Positions 1 to 9,143 are shown, counted from the stretch's first letter. The stretch is 64,000 nt of DNA from Halobacillus kuroshimensis DSM 18393 (GCF_000425705.1 NZ_AUDY01000016.1:78757-142756), one strand, 5' to 3'. Numbers and translations: made by a program. The notes: generated by a model not told the origin, from the letters alone.

Positions 1-324
1 AATCATGACAGGATCCATAATGTACGGAGCATCGATGGTCTGCATCCAGTCTTTAATGACCTGCATCATTTCCTTATTGGCAATCATCCCTGTTTTCACA
101 GCATGTACCGGCATATCTTCACTTACCGCAAACAGCTGCTCACGGATGAAGGAGTCAGGGAGGTGATGTACATCTTTAACTCCTGTCGTATTTTGGGCGA
201 CAACCGAAGTCACCACACTCATACCATAGCTTTTCAATTCCTGGAATGTTTTCAAATCGGCCTGGATACCAGCTCCACCACTTGGATCCGTACCGGCAAT
301 TGTTAATACACATGCGGGGTTCAT
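1..324 (-). CDS. thiD: Hydroxymethylpyrimidine/phosphomethylpyrimidine kinase, partial
   Basis: The gene starts at 324 and runs off the left edge, so only the first 108 codons are visible. It begins MNPACVLTIAGTDPSGGAGI, the N-terminal substrate and nucleotide loop of the ribokinase-fold HMP kinases. Enzymes of this family phosphorylate HMP and HMP-P in the pyrimidine branch of thiamine biosynthesis in the cytoplasm. The start is supported by GGAAAGGAAG just upstream. It lies 46 bp behind thiW and under the same TPP riboswitch, which fits thiamine supply. The B. subtilis PdxK/ThiD paralogue is the main alternative, but the thiamine context favours ThiD. Confidence 0.88.
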   Translation of the reverse strand, partial: MNPACVLTIAGTDPSGGAGIQADLKTFQELKSYGMSVVTSVVAQNTTGVKDVHHLPDSFIREQLFAVSEDMPVHAVKTGMIANKEMMQVIKDWMQTIDAPYIMDPVMI

Positions 325-370
325 TGAACCACTTCCTTTCCTATAAATCATCCTTTTCAATTGGATTCCA

Positions 371-859
371 TCAGGACTGCGGGAGCGGGCTTTCCACCTT
401 CACTCTTGATAAAAGGAACACAGCAATGAACGCTCCTGACAGACTACTCACTAGAAACGACGGAAGAAACGCAAAGACCGCTGCTGAGCTTCCCATGAAC
501 CAGTTGGCGGCGGGAGCGGCGGCCAGAGCACCAATCACACCTGTGCCCAGCACTTCTCCGACTGCTGCAGAAAGCTTCCGTGCATATACCTTATAAAATA
601 CACCGGCAAAAAACGCCCCGAACATACCTCCGGGAAAAGCCAGAATCGTCCCGAGTCCCAGCAGAAAACGCAGCAGGCCGATGACAAAAGCGACAGCCAC
701 CGCTGGAATCGGACCGAGCATAACGGCTGCCATGACATTGACAGCGTGCTGGACAGGATAGGCTTTTGCTACTCCAGCGGGAAACCATAAAAACTGCGAG
801 CCAAGTGTCCCTACTGCCACAAGGACGGCCATGAATGTAAGGATTCTGGTTTTATTCAT
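371..859 (-). CDS. thiW: ThiW, substrate-binding (S) component of an ECF-type thiazole transporter
   Basis: This 162-residue hydrophobic protein has about five membrane segments, with the ThiW-like stretches QFLWFPAGVAKAYPVQHAVN (residues 22-41) and a glycine-rich GLGTILAFPGGMFGAFFAG segment. The family is predicted to capture the thiazole precursor of thiamine and to work with a shared energising EcfAAT module, which is not in this window. The start at 859 has the RBS GGAAGGAGC. The TPP riboswitch and terminator directly upstream support a thiamine role. It is probably co-transcribed with thiD. Confidence 0.85.
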   Translation of the reverse strand: MNKTRILTFMAVLVAVGTLGSQFLWFPAGVAKAYPVQHAVNVMAAVMLGPIPAVAVAFVIGLLRFLLGLGTILAFPGGMFGAFFAGVFYKVYARKLSAAVGEVLGTGVIGALAAAPAANWFMGSSAAVFAFLPSFLVSSLSGAFIAVFLLSRVKVESPLPQS

Positions 860-880
860 CGGTCAGCTCCTTCCTGTGAA

Positions 881-918
881 TAAAATAAAAAAACCAGGTC
901 CTCCGGGGACCTGGTTTT
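881..918 (-). terminator. Rho-independent terminator of the TPP riboswitch
   Basis: Read on the minus strand, a stem AACCAGGTCC / GGACCTGGTT closes a short loop and is followed by a run of seven T. It lies between the riboswitch aptamer and the thiW start, so it is the likely expression platform that stops transcription when TPP is bound. Confidence 0.85.
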
Positions 919-950
919 GATAGAAGAAGTCGATCAATGACAATCATGTG

Positions 951-1045
951 ACTACTTCCCTCCGCTGGTATTAACCAGATCAGGTACGTAAGAGTCAGAA
1001 AGCGTCCATGCTTTCCTCTCAGCCTCTTCAGGCTCCCCTAGTAGT
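951..1045 (-). promoter_or_regulatory. TPP (thi-box) riboswitch
   Basis: On the minus strand the region carries the conserved thi-box parts: GGCTGAGAGGA near 1026-1016, CCTGATCTGGTTAATACCAG near 984-965, and GGAGGGAAG near 962-954. The outer helix P1 is closed by ACTACT (1045-1040) pairing with AGTAGT (956-951). TPP binding is expected to switch off the thiW-thiD transcript through the terminator at 881-918. Confidence 0.93.
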
Positions 1046-1152
1046 TTTGAAATCTATTCATTTGCATCAATCATATCAAAACTGGTTGAATCTGTCATCC
1101 TCTCCTGCTCCATACAGCCGGCAGAGAGACCTCCAAGCAAAAAGATTTCCGT

Positions 1153-2835
1153 TCACTGCGGCCCGGACTTTTCTACTTTTTTCAGGAGCCACAGCCTCAC
1201 ACTCAGCTCCAGTAAAAATAAATCATCCGCGTTCAACAGGGACAACCCCGTCAGCTGTTCAATATTCCTAAGCCGGTGCAGAAGGGACTGCCGGTGCAGA
1301 TTCAGAGCTCTCGATGTCTGGCTGACATTGCTGTTGTACTTGTTATACACCATAAATGTATGGAGAAGCTCCGCCTGCCTTTTCTGATCGTAATCAATAA
1401 GCGGCTGGAGAGTATCCTGAACAATTTCCTCGATTTCTTTTTTATGGGATAAGGCCATCAAAAGCCTGTTCATTCTTGTCTCCTTAAAGAATGTCCGTCC
1501 CCCTGCCTCGTTCTGCTGCTCTCCCATCTGCAGGGCTGTCCGCGCTTCCTCATAGCTGTGATGGAATACTTGATACCCGTCTTTATGACACGAAATCCCC
1601 CATTGGATCGTGACACCGGCCAGCAGCTCGAACAAACGCCTTTCGACAAGGTCCAGAAATTGATTCGCTGCTTCCTCACTGCCTTCTTTGTCCGCCTCCA
1701 AAAAGATGATGACTCTCTCTTCATCAAAGGTCGTCATCACCTGCCGCCCCACCATGTGCCCGGCATAAGCAGCCTCCTTTTGGATGTAATAATTGCGGCT
1801 CTGTAGAGAAGAAGAAGAGGGAAGCTGTCCGTCGTTTCCTACCGACCGGCTTGCCGGCTGATGGAACAGAACCTCTCCGACAAAACAGACGTAAGGTTTC
1901 TCAAGATCATAGCCGAGAAGCCCGGCTTTCGACAACAGCTGCTTGTCCATGCGCTGCTCCTGCTTCGCCAGATCCAAAAGAAAGTTATCCTTGAGACGGA
2001 TTTCTGTCATTTCGATGGCATTTTCCTTCACGAAATAAAGGGCACAGGCGGTCAGCGTGTGCTCCAGAATTGTCATCATCTCTGTTGTTACCTCTTGATC
2101 CTTTTCCGGCTGAAACAACAGATATCCCTGCTTCTTATAGTTGGATAGAATCGTAAGCTGATAACAGCATTCCTCACCGATTTGATAAGCTTCTATAAAA
2201 TGTGTAAGCGGGTGCTCCAGACGGAAAGGGTGCTCAATTAAGGAAACAACCGCTTCTTTACGTCCGTTCAACGCATCAATCAGGGAAGAATCAAAATGCT
2301 GATTGGCCCGGATGTGCTTCAAATGGTCGCTGATGGCATTGGGCAGCCCTGTATATTGATAGAGGATGGTCGTGATTTCCTGAAGTCCCTTCCCATTCAG
2401 GACACAATTGATCAATTCCTGACGGATCCCTTCGACATGCCTGTGAACCTTCTGTTTCTCTTCATTGATTAACTGCAGCACGCCTTGAAGAATATCCGCA
2501 AACCGTACCTCCCAGGGGATTTCCACAAGCACGAGCTCATGTTGTTCAGCTAGAGCAATGATACGATCAGGGATTTTAAACAAATGACGGCCGGTGGCAA
2601 AAGCCAGAATGGAAGCATCTGACCGGATGACATCCTTCACGTAGGCCTCCAGAGCCGGGATATTCTCCCCGCATCCCACCCCGGTGCTGAGAACGAATTC
2701 ATTGTTTCTCACAAAATTTTCGACAGGCGTCTCTATGACAGAGATCCACTCCACATCACGGTCATAAACAGGTGTCTGCACGTTCGCTTTCTCTAACATC
2801 GGCAGCTTCAATACCTCTTCAACAGGTACACCCAT
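1153..2835 (-). CDS. PucR-family transcriptional regulator
   Basis: The 560-residue protein has the PucR layout. The N-terminal purine-catabolism-regulator domain covers about residues 1-130, the middle is a GGDEF-like PucR region, and the C-terminal helix-turn-helix includes YNKYNSNVSQTSRALNLHRQ and HRLRNIEQLTG. I place the start at the ATG at 2835, six bases inside an in-frame GTG, because AGGGGG then sits at normal distance. It follows the dehydratase gene by 16 bp and is probably co-transcribed, so the dehydratase substrate may be its ligand. Family members control purine, proline, GABA or hydroxyectoine catabolism. The exact target cannot be read from sequence. Confidence 0.85.
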   Translation of the reverse strand: MGVPVEEVLKLPMLEKANVQTPVYDRDVEWISVIETPVENFVRNNEFVLSTGVGCGENIPALEAYVKDVIRSDASILAFATGRHLFKIPDRIIALAEQHELVLVEIPWEVRFADILQGVLQLINEEKQKVHRHVEGIRQELINCVLNGKGLQEITTILYQYTGLPNAISDHLKHIRANQHFDSSLIDALNGRKEAVVSLIEHPFRLEHPLTHFIEAYQIGEECCYQLTILSNYKKQGYLLFQPEKDQEVTTEMMTILEHTLTACALYFVKENAIEMTEIRLKDNFLLDLAKQEQRMDKQLLSKAGLLGYDLEKPYVCFVGEVLFHQPASRSVGNDGQLPSSSSLQSRNYYIQKEAAYAGHMVGRQVMTTFDEERVIIFLEADKEGSEEAANQFLDLVERRLFELLAGVTIQWGISCHKDGYQVFHHSYEEARTALQMGEQQNEAGGRTFFKETRMNRLLMALSHKKEIEEIVQDTLQPLIDYDQKRQAELLHTFMVYNKYNSNVSQTSRALNLHRQSLLHRLRNIEQLTGLSLLNADDLFLLELSVRLWLLKKVEKSGPQ

Positions 2836-2851
2836 CCCCACTCCCCCTTTT

Positions 2852-3802
2852 TCAGCTGTCCATCCACGTTTTAACCGTATTTGTATCTACATTGTTTCCC
2901 GTAATGATCAAGACCACAGGTCCTTCCGAAACCGGCTGATCAAGAAGATAGCCGGCTCCAACAGCAGCTGCACCCTCTACGATGATTTTATGATGATCTA
3001 GGAGACTGTATAATCCTTCTTTAATGCGGTTTTCCTGTAAAAGCACCCCTTTATCCATCAACGACATGGTCATAGAAAATGTATAACGATTATCCTCACC
3101 AATGCCCCCGAGCAGACTGTCTGCGAGGGTGTATTCTTCTTCCAGCTTAACGACCGCCCCTTTTTTCAGGCTTGCCTGCATGACAGCACTTCGTTCCATC
3201 GTCACCCCGGTCACAGAAACAGTGGGATCCATCTTTTTCAAAACGAAACCGATCCCGGATAAAAGGCCGCCCCCGGACAGCGGGATCACCACTTCTTTCA
3301 GTTCAGGAAGCTGTTCCATCAATTCAAGACCGATGGTTCCCTGTCCTGCAATCACCTCGGGGTCATCAAAGGGCTGGATGATCGTCATTCCATATTTAGA
3401 TGCCAGCTCCCTGCAGCGAACAGCAGCTTCATCCTGACTGACCCCCGTTTGTTCGATATCCGCCCCCAGACGTTTCAGACGGCTAAGCTTCGCTTCTGGC
3501 ACACGGCGGGAAATACAAACCGTACAAGAGATACCCATCTGCCGTGCCGCATAGGCGGTGGCGATCCCATGATTTCCTGTTGAAAATGTTGTCACACCAC
3601 GCTTTTTTTCTTCTTCTGTTAAAGATAGCAGCTTGTTTGCCGCCCCCCTTATTTTAAAAGACCCTGCTGGGTGGGACTGTTCCATTTTCAAATAAACCGG
3701 CTGCCCTGAGCGTTCGGAGAAAAACTCCGAATACACAAGCGGCGTCGGTTTCACGATGCTCTCGATACGTTTTCTCGCTAACCACACATCTCTCAACACC
3801 AT
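2852..3802 (-). CDS. Threonine/serine dehydratase-like PLP enzyme (fold type II), possibly EutB-like
   Basis: The sequence has the fold-type II dehydratase marks: the PLP lysine in PAGSFKIRGA, an asparagine loop STGNHGIATAYAA, the phosphate-binding SGGGLLSGIG, and ITGNNVD near the end. The family deaminates threonine or serine to a 2-oxo acid; the EutB branch acts in hydroxyectoine use. A longer in-frame reading to 3964 exists, but homology starts near MVLRDVWLARKRIE, so I chose the ATG at 3802. A TTG at 3811 is an equally possible start because AGGGGAGG is closer to it. No C-terminal ACT domain is present, so it is the short catabolic type. Pairing with a PucR regulator supports a catabolic role. 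Confidence 0.8.
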   Translation of the reverse strand: MVLRDVWLARKRIESIVKPTPLVYSEFFSERSGQPVYLKMEQSHPAGSFKIRGAANKLLSLTEEEKKRGVTTFSTGNHGIATAYAARQMGISCTVCISRRVPEAKLSRLKRLGADIEQTGVSQDEAAVRCRELASKYGMTIIQPFDDPEVIAGQGTIGLELMEQLPELKEVVIPLSGGGLLSGIGFVLKKMDPTVSVTGVTMERSAVMQASLKKGAVVKLEEEYTLADSLLGGIGEDNRYTFSMTMSLMDKGVLLQENRIKEGLYSLLDHHKIIVEGAAAVGAGYLLDQPVSEGPVVLIITGNNVDTNTVKTWMDS

Positions 3803-3919
3803 CTCTCCCAAAGAACTCCTCCCCTTGTAAATAGATAAAAAATTCTGATTATTACTCATTATAGGGGATGGAACGATAGTCGGAAAAGGGGCAGAGTATG
3901 GAATCTTTTCAAAATCCTC

Positions 3920-3953
3920 TACAAAAGAAGCCCTCCCGTGACGGGGAGGGCTT
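3920..3953 (-). terminator. Terminator of ku
   Basis: A stem AAGCCCTCCC / GGGAGGGCTT lies seven bases beyond the ku stop codon and is followed on the minus strand by CTTTTGT. Confidence 0.7.
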
Positions 3954-3960
3954 GATGTAT

Positions 3961-4803
3961 TCAAGATGATTTCTTTTTTCCGGACGTCGTTGTTTTCGTT
4001 CGTGCTTTTGTCTTGCGCTTTTTCGTGGGTCCTTTTGTCTTTTCAAGGGATTTTTCCAAGGCATCCATCAGACTTGTAACGTTATCCGGAGCCGGTTTAT
4101 CCTTCGCTGTTGTAATTTCTTCATTATTCTTCTTCGCTTCAATCAGTTCCATCAACGCTGTCCGGTAGTCATCTTTATATTTCCCAGCATCAAATTCGGT
4201 GGTCAGCTGGTCAATCAATGTAACGGCTGTACTCAGTTCCTTTTTGCTTAAATCGGATTCTTCAGGGACGTTTGGGACATCCTGGACACTGCGCACTTCG
4301 TCAGGATAATGAATGGTCTCCATGACTAAGGTGTTCTCATACACCCTTAAAACAGCCAGCTGCTCCTTCGAGCGGATGATGATTTTGGCAATTCCGATTT
4401 TACCGGTATCCCCCAGAGCCTGGCGCAGAAGGCTGTAGGCTTTGGCCCCGCCTTCGTTTGGAGAGATGAAATAGCTCCGTTCAAAGTATATCGGATCGAT
4501 CTCCTCCAGTTTTACAAAATCGAGGATTTCCACCGCTTTATCGTCTTGTTCCTTTTTCAGCTGCTCTAAATCCTCGTTGTCCAGAACAACAAACTTATTT
4601 TTCGCATACTCGTAGGCCTTAACAATTTCTTCCCTCTCGATCTCCCTGTCACAGACAGGACAGCGCTTTTCATATTCCACCGGCGAATGACACTCTTCAT
4701 GCAGCTGCCTCAGCTTAATGTCCTTATTTTCTGTAGCAGCATGCAGTTTCACAGGAATGTTGACCAGACCGAAACTGATGGTTCCTTTCCACATGGTGTG
4801 CAT
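3961..4803 (-). CDS. ku: Ku, DNA-end-binding protein of non-homologous end joining
   Basis: The 280-residue protein opens MHTMWKGTISFGLVNIPVKL, the signature start of bacterial Ku, followed by the CPVC-type segment KRCPVCDREIEREEIVKAYE and the Ku core to about residue 230. The C-terminus is a lysine-rich tail typical of bacterial Ku and probably contacts DNA. Ku homodimers thread onto double-strand ends and recruit LigD. A longer open frame extends to 5193 but overlaps ligD. The ATG at 4803 has AAAGGAG upstream and matches the family length. It is divergent from ligD with 91 bp between the starts, so the repair pair shares one control region. In B. subtilis such a pair serves spores; I could not identify a clear SigG promoter here. 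Confidence 0.95.
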   Translation of the reverse strand: MHTMWKGTISFGLVNIPVKLHAATENKDIKLRQLHEECHSPVEYEKRCPVCDREIEREEIVKAYEYAKNKFVVLDNEDLEQLKKEQDDKAVEILDFVKLEEIDPIYFERSYFISPNEGGAKAYSLLRQALGDTGKIGIAKIIIRSKEQLAVLRVYENTLVMETIHYPDEVRSVQDVPNVPEESDLSKKELSTAVTLIDQLTTEFDAGKYKDDYRTALMELIEAKKNNEEITTAKDKPAPDNVTSLMDALEKSLEKTKGPTKKRKTKARTKTTTSGKKKSS

Positions 4804-4894
4804 AGTGATGGCTCCTTTTTTCTTAGCTTTTGCGTTCAAAGTGAAAATATGTTCCATCGTGAAAGGACAACCTAAGGGAAAAAGGAGGAAACGT

Positions 4895-6655
4895 ATGAAA
4901 CGTCCGATGCTGCTCACCCCGTCCGACGATCTACCCGAAGGCGAGGAGTGGATGTATGAACCAAAATATGATGGCTTCCGGGCACTCCTCGAATGTACAT
5001 CTGAAGGCATCCGCCTGATCAGCCGGAACGGGAAGGATTTAACAGATAAATTCCCTGAAATCAGCGAAGCCGCCCCTCCTCCGGATACAACTCCCTTCGT
5101 CTTGGACGGGGAAATTGTCATTTTAAATACAGCTTTCCAAGCCAATTTCGACCTTCTCCAAAAGCGGGGACGTTTAAGAAATACGGAGAACATTCGAAAA
5201 GCAGCGGCGGAGCGGCCTGCCTTATTTGCAGCTTTTGATTTCGTTCAGGAACAAATTCCATTAGAAAAAAGAAAACAACGGCTGGCCGAACTCCTTGCCA
5301 AGTGGGAACACCCAGGAATTAAAATGGTGGCCGTTTATCAACATGTGGATAAACTGAAAGACATTATCCATCTGCACTTTGGTGAAGGGATCATTGCCAA
5401 ACGGAGCACCAGCACCTACCAATTCGGAGAAAGGACCCGGCACTGGGTGAAGTGGAAGCAGTGGAAAACAGCTTCTGTATTCCTCACCCACTTCGACCCG
5501 GATAATGGATATGTGGATACAGCTGTGTATAACGAGGGGCAGATCCGAAAAGCCGGCCGCTTTAAGCATGGTCTTCCACGTGAAGAAGCTGGCACTCTTC
5601 GTCAATTTTTTAAGGAGAAAGGAAAAAAAGAGAAGAACAAGTGGACACTCCCGCCGAGCGTCTGTGCCGACATCCACTGCTTAGAAGCAGAAAACGGAGA
5701 GTTCCGAGAGCCGATGTTTCACCGTTTCCGCTTCGATCATACACCAGAACAATGTACATCCAGGAAGATAACGTGGGATTTAAGTTTATTCCCCGACCGT
5801 TTTGAGCCGACCAGCCTTGAAAAGGAGCTGTTCCCAGGTGTGACCAAGCGGGATTACCTTCTGTACACCCGTCATATCGCCCCTTATATGCTGCCTTACA
5901 TGAAAGAAAAGAAATTGACCGTGATCCGCTTTCCTGACGGCATCCATAACGAATCCTTCTTCCAGAAACACCGGCCGGATTATGCGCCGGATGCACTGAA
6001 ACTGTGGATGGAAAAAGGAGAGCCTTATATGATCTGCGAAGAACTCCAGGGTCTTCTCTGGCTGGCGAATCAGGGAGCCGTAGAATTTCATCTTCCTTTT
6101 GAAAAAGCAGGCGGTGGTCACCCGGATGAAATCATTCTTGATCTGGATCCTCCAGAAAAAGATGCTTTCCCTCTCTGCCTCACAGCCGCTCTTCTCTGCC
6201 GGAAATGGCTGGATGAGCTGGGCATGATCAGCTTCATTAAACTATCGGGAAGCAAAGGGATGCAGCTTCATCTCCCGTTCCAAGAGGGAGATCTTACTTA
6301 TGAAGAAACGCGGGTCATCACAGAGACATTAGCCCGGCTCCTCGTTGAGACAAAACCGGATCTTTTCACAGTGGAACGATTCAAAAGCAAGCGGAAAGAC
6401 AGACTGTACATCGATTACGTCCAGCACGGGGAAGGGAAGACAATCATCGCTCCCTATTCTGTACGGGCGAAGGACGGCGCTCCGATTGCCGCCCCTCTGT
6501 ACTGGGAGGAAGTACAGGATGAGCTGAACCCTCGGTCATACACGGTGGAGAACATGATGGAAAGGCTCAAAAAAAGAGGGGATCCTTTTCAGGACTATGA
6601 AAAAGCCAGAGCCCTACAGCCTATGGATCAGATTCAAGCACTGCTCGACTATTGA
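4895..6655 (+). CDS. ligD: LigD, ATP-dependent DNA ligase-polymerase of end joining
   Basis: The 586-residue protein has an N-terminal ATP-dependent ligase domain. The adenylated lysine lies in YEPKYDGFRA (K24), followed by LDGEIVIL, EGIIAKRS and WVKWK. A C-terminal archaeo-eukaryotic primase-type polymerase domain starts near residue 300, with metal-binding aspartates in IILDLDPP, then KLSGSKGMQLHLP and a downstream IDY segment. The ligase-polymerase order without a 3'-phosphoesterase domain is the Bacillus form, unlike mycobacterial LigD. The ATG at 4895 has AAAGGAGG seven bases upstream; the longer frame from 4718 would overlap ku. It joins and fills DNA ends together with Ku. Confidence 0.95.
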   Translation: MKRPMLLTPSDDLPEGEEWMYEPKYDGFRALLECTSEGIRLISRNGKDLTDKFPEISEAAPPPDTTPFVLDGEIVILNTAFQANFDLLQKRGRLRNTENIRKAAAERPALFAAFDFVQEQIPLEKRKQRLAELLAKWEHPGIKMVAVYQHVDKLKDIIHLHFGEGIIAKRSTSTYQFGERTRHWVKWKQWKTASVFLTHFDPDNGYVDTAVYNEGQIRKAGRFKHGLPREEAGTLRQFFKEKGKKEKNKWTLPPSVCADIHCLEAENGEFREPMFHRFRFDHTPEQCTSRKITWDLSLFPDRFEPTSLEKELFPGVTKRDYLLYTRHIAPYMLPYMKEKKLTVIRFPDGIHNESFFQKHRPDYAPDALKLWMEKGEPYMICEELQGLLWLANQGAVEFHLPFEKAGGGHPDEIILDLDPPEKDAFPLCLTAALLCRKWLDELGMISFIKLSGSKGMQLHLPFQEGDLTYEETRVITETLARLLVETKPDLFTVERFKSKRKDRLYIDYVQHGEGKTIIAPYSVRAKDGAPIAAPLYWEEVQDELNPRSYTVENMMERLKKRGDPFQDYEKARALQPMDQIQALLDY

Positions 6656-6743
6656 TGTCGGATATTGCCCGGGAAATAGGAGAAGACGCAATTCCTTCTC
6701 CCATGCAGACGGATTTCGAGGTTCAATTTTTTATGTAAAGGTG

Positions 6744-6787
6744 TTGGAAAAAGGAGCGGCCCAGCGGTCGACCCTCCTTTTTTCCAA
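6744..6787. terminator. Bidirectional terminator between ligD and the MATE gene
   Basis: TTGGAAAAAGGAG at 6744 pairs with CTCCTTTTTTCCAA ending at 6787 around a GC-rich loop. The paired A-rich and T-rich arms give a T run for transcripts from either side. It sits between the convergent ligD and MATE genes. Confidence 0.75.
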
Positions 6788-6824
6788 CCTTCCCGGGCCT
6801 CAGCTGCCTCCTATGACTTATGAT

Positions 6825-8153
6825 TCAAGCCTTTAACACCTGTTTCCGGGTTATGACAGCAAGCAGAACAGCGACGAGCATTTCCGCAAGAGGAAGAGAC
6901 AGCCATACACCCGCAGCTCCAAACCAATTTGGAAGCAGCCATAAAAGCGGAAGGATGAATACAAAGCTCCGCAGAACAATAATCGTTGTCGAAGGGCGGA
7001 TCTGGCCTACGGACTGGAAATAGGTCATATAAACGAAGTTAAAGCCTAAAAACAAGTACCCGGTAAAGAACAGACGGATGCCGTTCACCGCAAGATCCGT
7101 GACATCTTCGGACTCCACTCCAAACAAGGAAACAAGAGGACGGGCAGCTAAAACTCCTATGATAAGCAGCACGATGCCGAGACCTGCAGCTGTCCGTTCA
7201 CCTATCCTCACTGAATCCTTGATGGCAGCCCTGCTTCCTGCTCCATGGTAATAACTGATCATCGGCTGGAGGGCCGACTCAATGCCGAAAAAGGATAAGA
7301 ACATAAAGCCGTGCAGGTAATTCACTACTGAAAAAGCGGCGACACCTTCGGTTCCAAGCAATGCACCAATGGCTATATTATAGCCAGCGACAAATACAAG
7401 CGTCCCCGCCTCTGCAAGAAAGCTCGGAAAACCGATGGTCATAATTTCCCCGAGAAGCTTCCATGACCATAGAAAAACCGGCTTTCGCAGATGGGTATTT
7501 TCCTTGAAAAAGTGAAGCAGCAGCACAACCAGACCTGCCACACTGGCAAGCACGGTCGCCAGTGCCGCTCCAAACACCCCTTTTTCCAATATGAAAATCA
7601 TGTAATAGTTCAATCCAATATTCACGATGGCGGTTACCCCAAGCGCCACCATCGAGAGGGTCGGACTTCCATCGTTCCGGACGAAGATACTGAGGAGCTG
7701 CTGAAGGGCAATCAACCACCCCAGCAGAAATAAAACCGTTAAATAGTCCACGGTAGGAGCGAACGTATCCGCATTGGCCCCGAGCCAATAAGCGATTGGC
7801 TCAACGAAGAAGTATCCGGCTGTTCCAATTACAGCCAGTATAACGAGAGATGCCGCAGTGGAAAGTGAAAAGACACTCCGCGCCTTGTCAGGCTCTCCAC
7901 GGCCGATATGCATGGAATAAATCGTCCCTCCTCCGATTCCGATCCAGAGGGAAATGGAGAAGATCAATGAGAAAACCGGCATAGCAAGATTGACACCAGC
8001 CAGCCCTTCTTCACCTACACCGCGGCCTACGAATATGCCATCGATCAGGATGTTGATCGACATCAGCATCATCCCGAACAACGCCGGGAAGAAATATTGA
8101 AAGAATACCTGTTTTACAGGTTTGGTTCTCAACGTCTCATGTGTTCCACTCAT
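6825..8153 (-). CDS. MATE-family multidrug efflux transporter
   Basis: The 442-residue protein has about twelve membrane helices in two six-helix halves and the family start KQVFFQYFFPALFGMMLMSI with IDGIFVGRGVGEEGLAG. It is closest in look to MepA/NorM-type Na+- or H+-coupled drug exporters. I chose the ATG at 8153 because AGGAGG lies eight bases before it. It is preceded on the same strand by a MerR regulator and by a MerR-type promoter at 8187-8217, so expression is probably induced by the ligand that the regulator binds, perhaps a cationic drug. Substrate is not known from sequence. Confidence 0.9.
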   Translation of the reverse strand: MSGTHETLRTKPVKQVFFQYFFPALFGMMLMSINILIDGIFVGRGVGEEGLAGVNLAMPVFSLIFSISLWIGIGGGTIYSMHIGRGEPDKARSVFSLSTAASLVILAVIGTAGYFFVEPIAYWLGANADTFAPTVDYLTVLFLLGWLIALQQLLSIFVRNDGSPTLSMVALGVTAIVNIGLNYYMIFILEKGVFGAALATVLASVAGLVVLLLHFFKENTHLRKPVFLWSWKLLGEIMTIGFPSFLAEAGTLVFVAGYNIAIGALLGTEGVAAFSVVNYLHGFMFLSFFGIESALQPMISYYHGAGSRAAIKDSVRIGERTAAGLGIVLLIIGVLAARPLVSLFGVESEDVTDLAVNGIRLFFTGYLFLGFNFVYMTYFQSVGQIRPSTTIIVLRSFVFILPLLWLLPNWFGAAGVWLSLPLAEMLVAVLLAVITRKQVLKA

Positions 8154-8186
8154 CTTTATGACCTCCTGCATCTGTTTGCAAGAGAA

Positions 8187-8217
8187 AGTATAAACCTTAA
8201 AGTAACTTTAAGGTCAA
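8187..8217 (-). promoter_or_regulatory. MerR-type promoter with 19-bp spacer and operator palindrome
   Basis: On the minus strand TTGACC (8217-8212) and TATACT (8192-8187) are separated by 19 bp, the long spacing typical of promoters that MerR proteins untwist. The spacer is filled by a perfect 10-1-10 palindrome, ACCTTAAAGT / ACTTTAAGGT, at 8194-8214. The -35 box overlaps the stop codon of the regulator gene. It points at the MATE gene. Confidence 0.88.
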
Positions 8218-9053
8218 TCGTTTTTTGTTACAGGAATTTGAATCCAAGTGACATAGGCAGATGAATCGTTCGTTACCGATTCATCAAGAACAGACACTTC
8301 CAGAGGTGTCCCTGATATCTGCCTTCCGTCCTCCTTCAAATGATCCAGCATCACGGCATAACTCTCTTTAATCGTCTCATAAGGCCCCCGGTGGGGATAG
8401 CAGGCATATGTCCCCTCAGGAAGGCTGGGACTCGCCGCTGTTTCCTTGTCTTTTGAAATAAATATGAACACAGCGAAATATTTAGCAGGCCCTTCTCCAT
8501 GAAGGCTGTCCATATCGACCATCGTTCCCATATCCCCCGTGAAAAATCCGTCATAACCTCCACCAGCAGAAGCGAGTTCTTCCAGATCCTTCAGAAAAAT
8601 GGCGTCTGATGCTACAAAAAGATCCACGGGTTGGTCATTATACAAATACGTAATCGGACGTTCTGGAAAATAACGATAGACGAAAGAAGGTGACTGGCGG
8701 AGCGTAAGTCCCTCATCAATGGTCTCAATCTTACTTTGAATCATAGCAGAAACCTTCTTCAGCCTTGCCATTTCGTTTTCGATTTCCCTTTGTTTGCTCT
8801 CCAGCAGCTCTTTTGTATTTTCAGCTGTCCGGTTTGCCAGCTGGTGGTGGATATCATCGATGGAAAAACCGTTCTTCTTTAGAAATATAATCGTATCCAA
8901 TACGACAAACTGTTCAAAGTTGTAATAGCGGTATTGTGTTTCCGAATCCACATACCCCGGACGAAACAGCCCGATTTGATCGTAATACCTTAACGTAGAA
9001 GCAGAAATCTGAAACAACCGGGCCATTTCCCCGATGCGGAAGCGCCGCTTCAT
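8214..9053 (-). CDS. MerR-family regulator with GyrI-like effector domain (BmrR-type)
   Basis: The 279-residue protein starts with a winged helix MKRRFRIGEMARLFQISAST and LRYYDQIGLF, followed by a dimerisation coiled coil around residues 75-115. The C-terminal half (about 120-279) resembles the GyrI-like effector-binding domain of BmrR, including the RGPYETIKESYAVM segment. The ATG at 9053 is preferred over the ATG at 9059 because AGGAG is too close to the latter. It most likely activates the MATE gene downstream through the 19-bp-spacer promoter. Confidence 0.88.
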   Translation of the reverse strand: MKRRFRIGEMARLFQISASTLRYYDQIGLFRPGYVDSETQYRYYNFEQFVVLDTIIFLKKNGFSIDDIHHQLANRTAENTKELLESKQREIENEMARLKKVSAMIQSKIETIDEGLTLRQSPSFVYRYFPERPITYLYNDQPVDLFVASDAIFLKDLEELASAGGGYDGFFTGDMGTMVDMDSLHGEGPAKYFAVFIFISKDKETAASPSLPEGTYACYPHRGPYETIKESYAVMLDHLKEDGRQISGTPLEVSVLDESVTNDSSAYVTWIQIPVTKND

Positions 9054-9143
9054 AAGCATCTCTCCTCTCTTCCATCTCTCCCCCTATCCTATATCATATC
9101 CTAAACCGATCGCACAGATTTCTGCGTTGGATTTTTCCATTAG

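Noticed and set aside
4718..4894. N-terminal extension of ligD from 4718 and of ku to 5193
   Set aside because: Both would overlap the other gene. The RBSs and family N-termini place the starts at 4895 and 4803.
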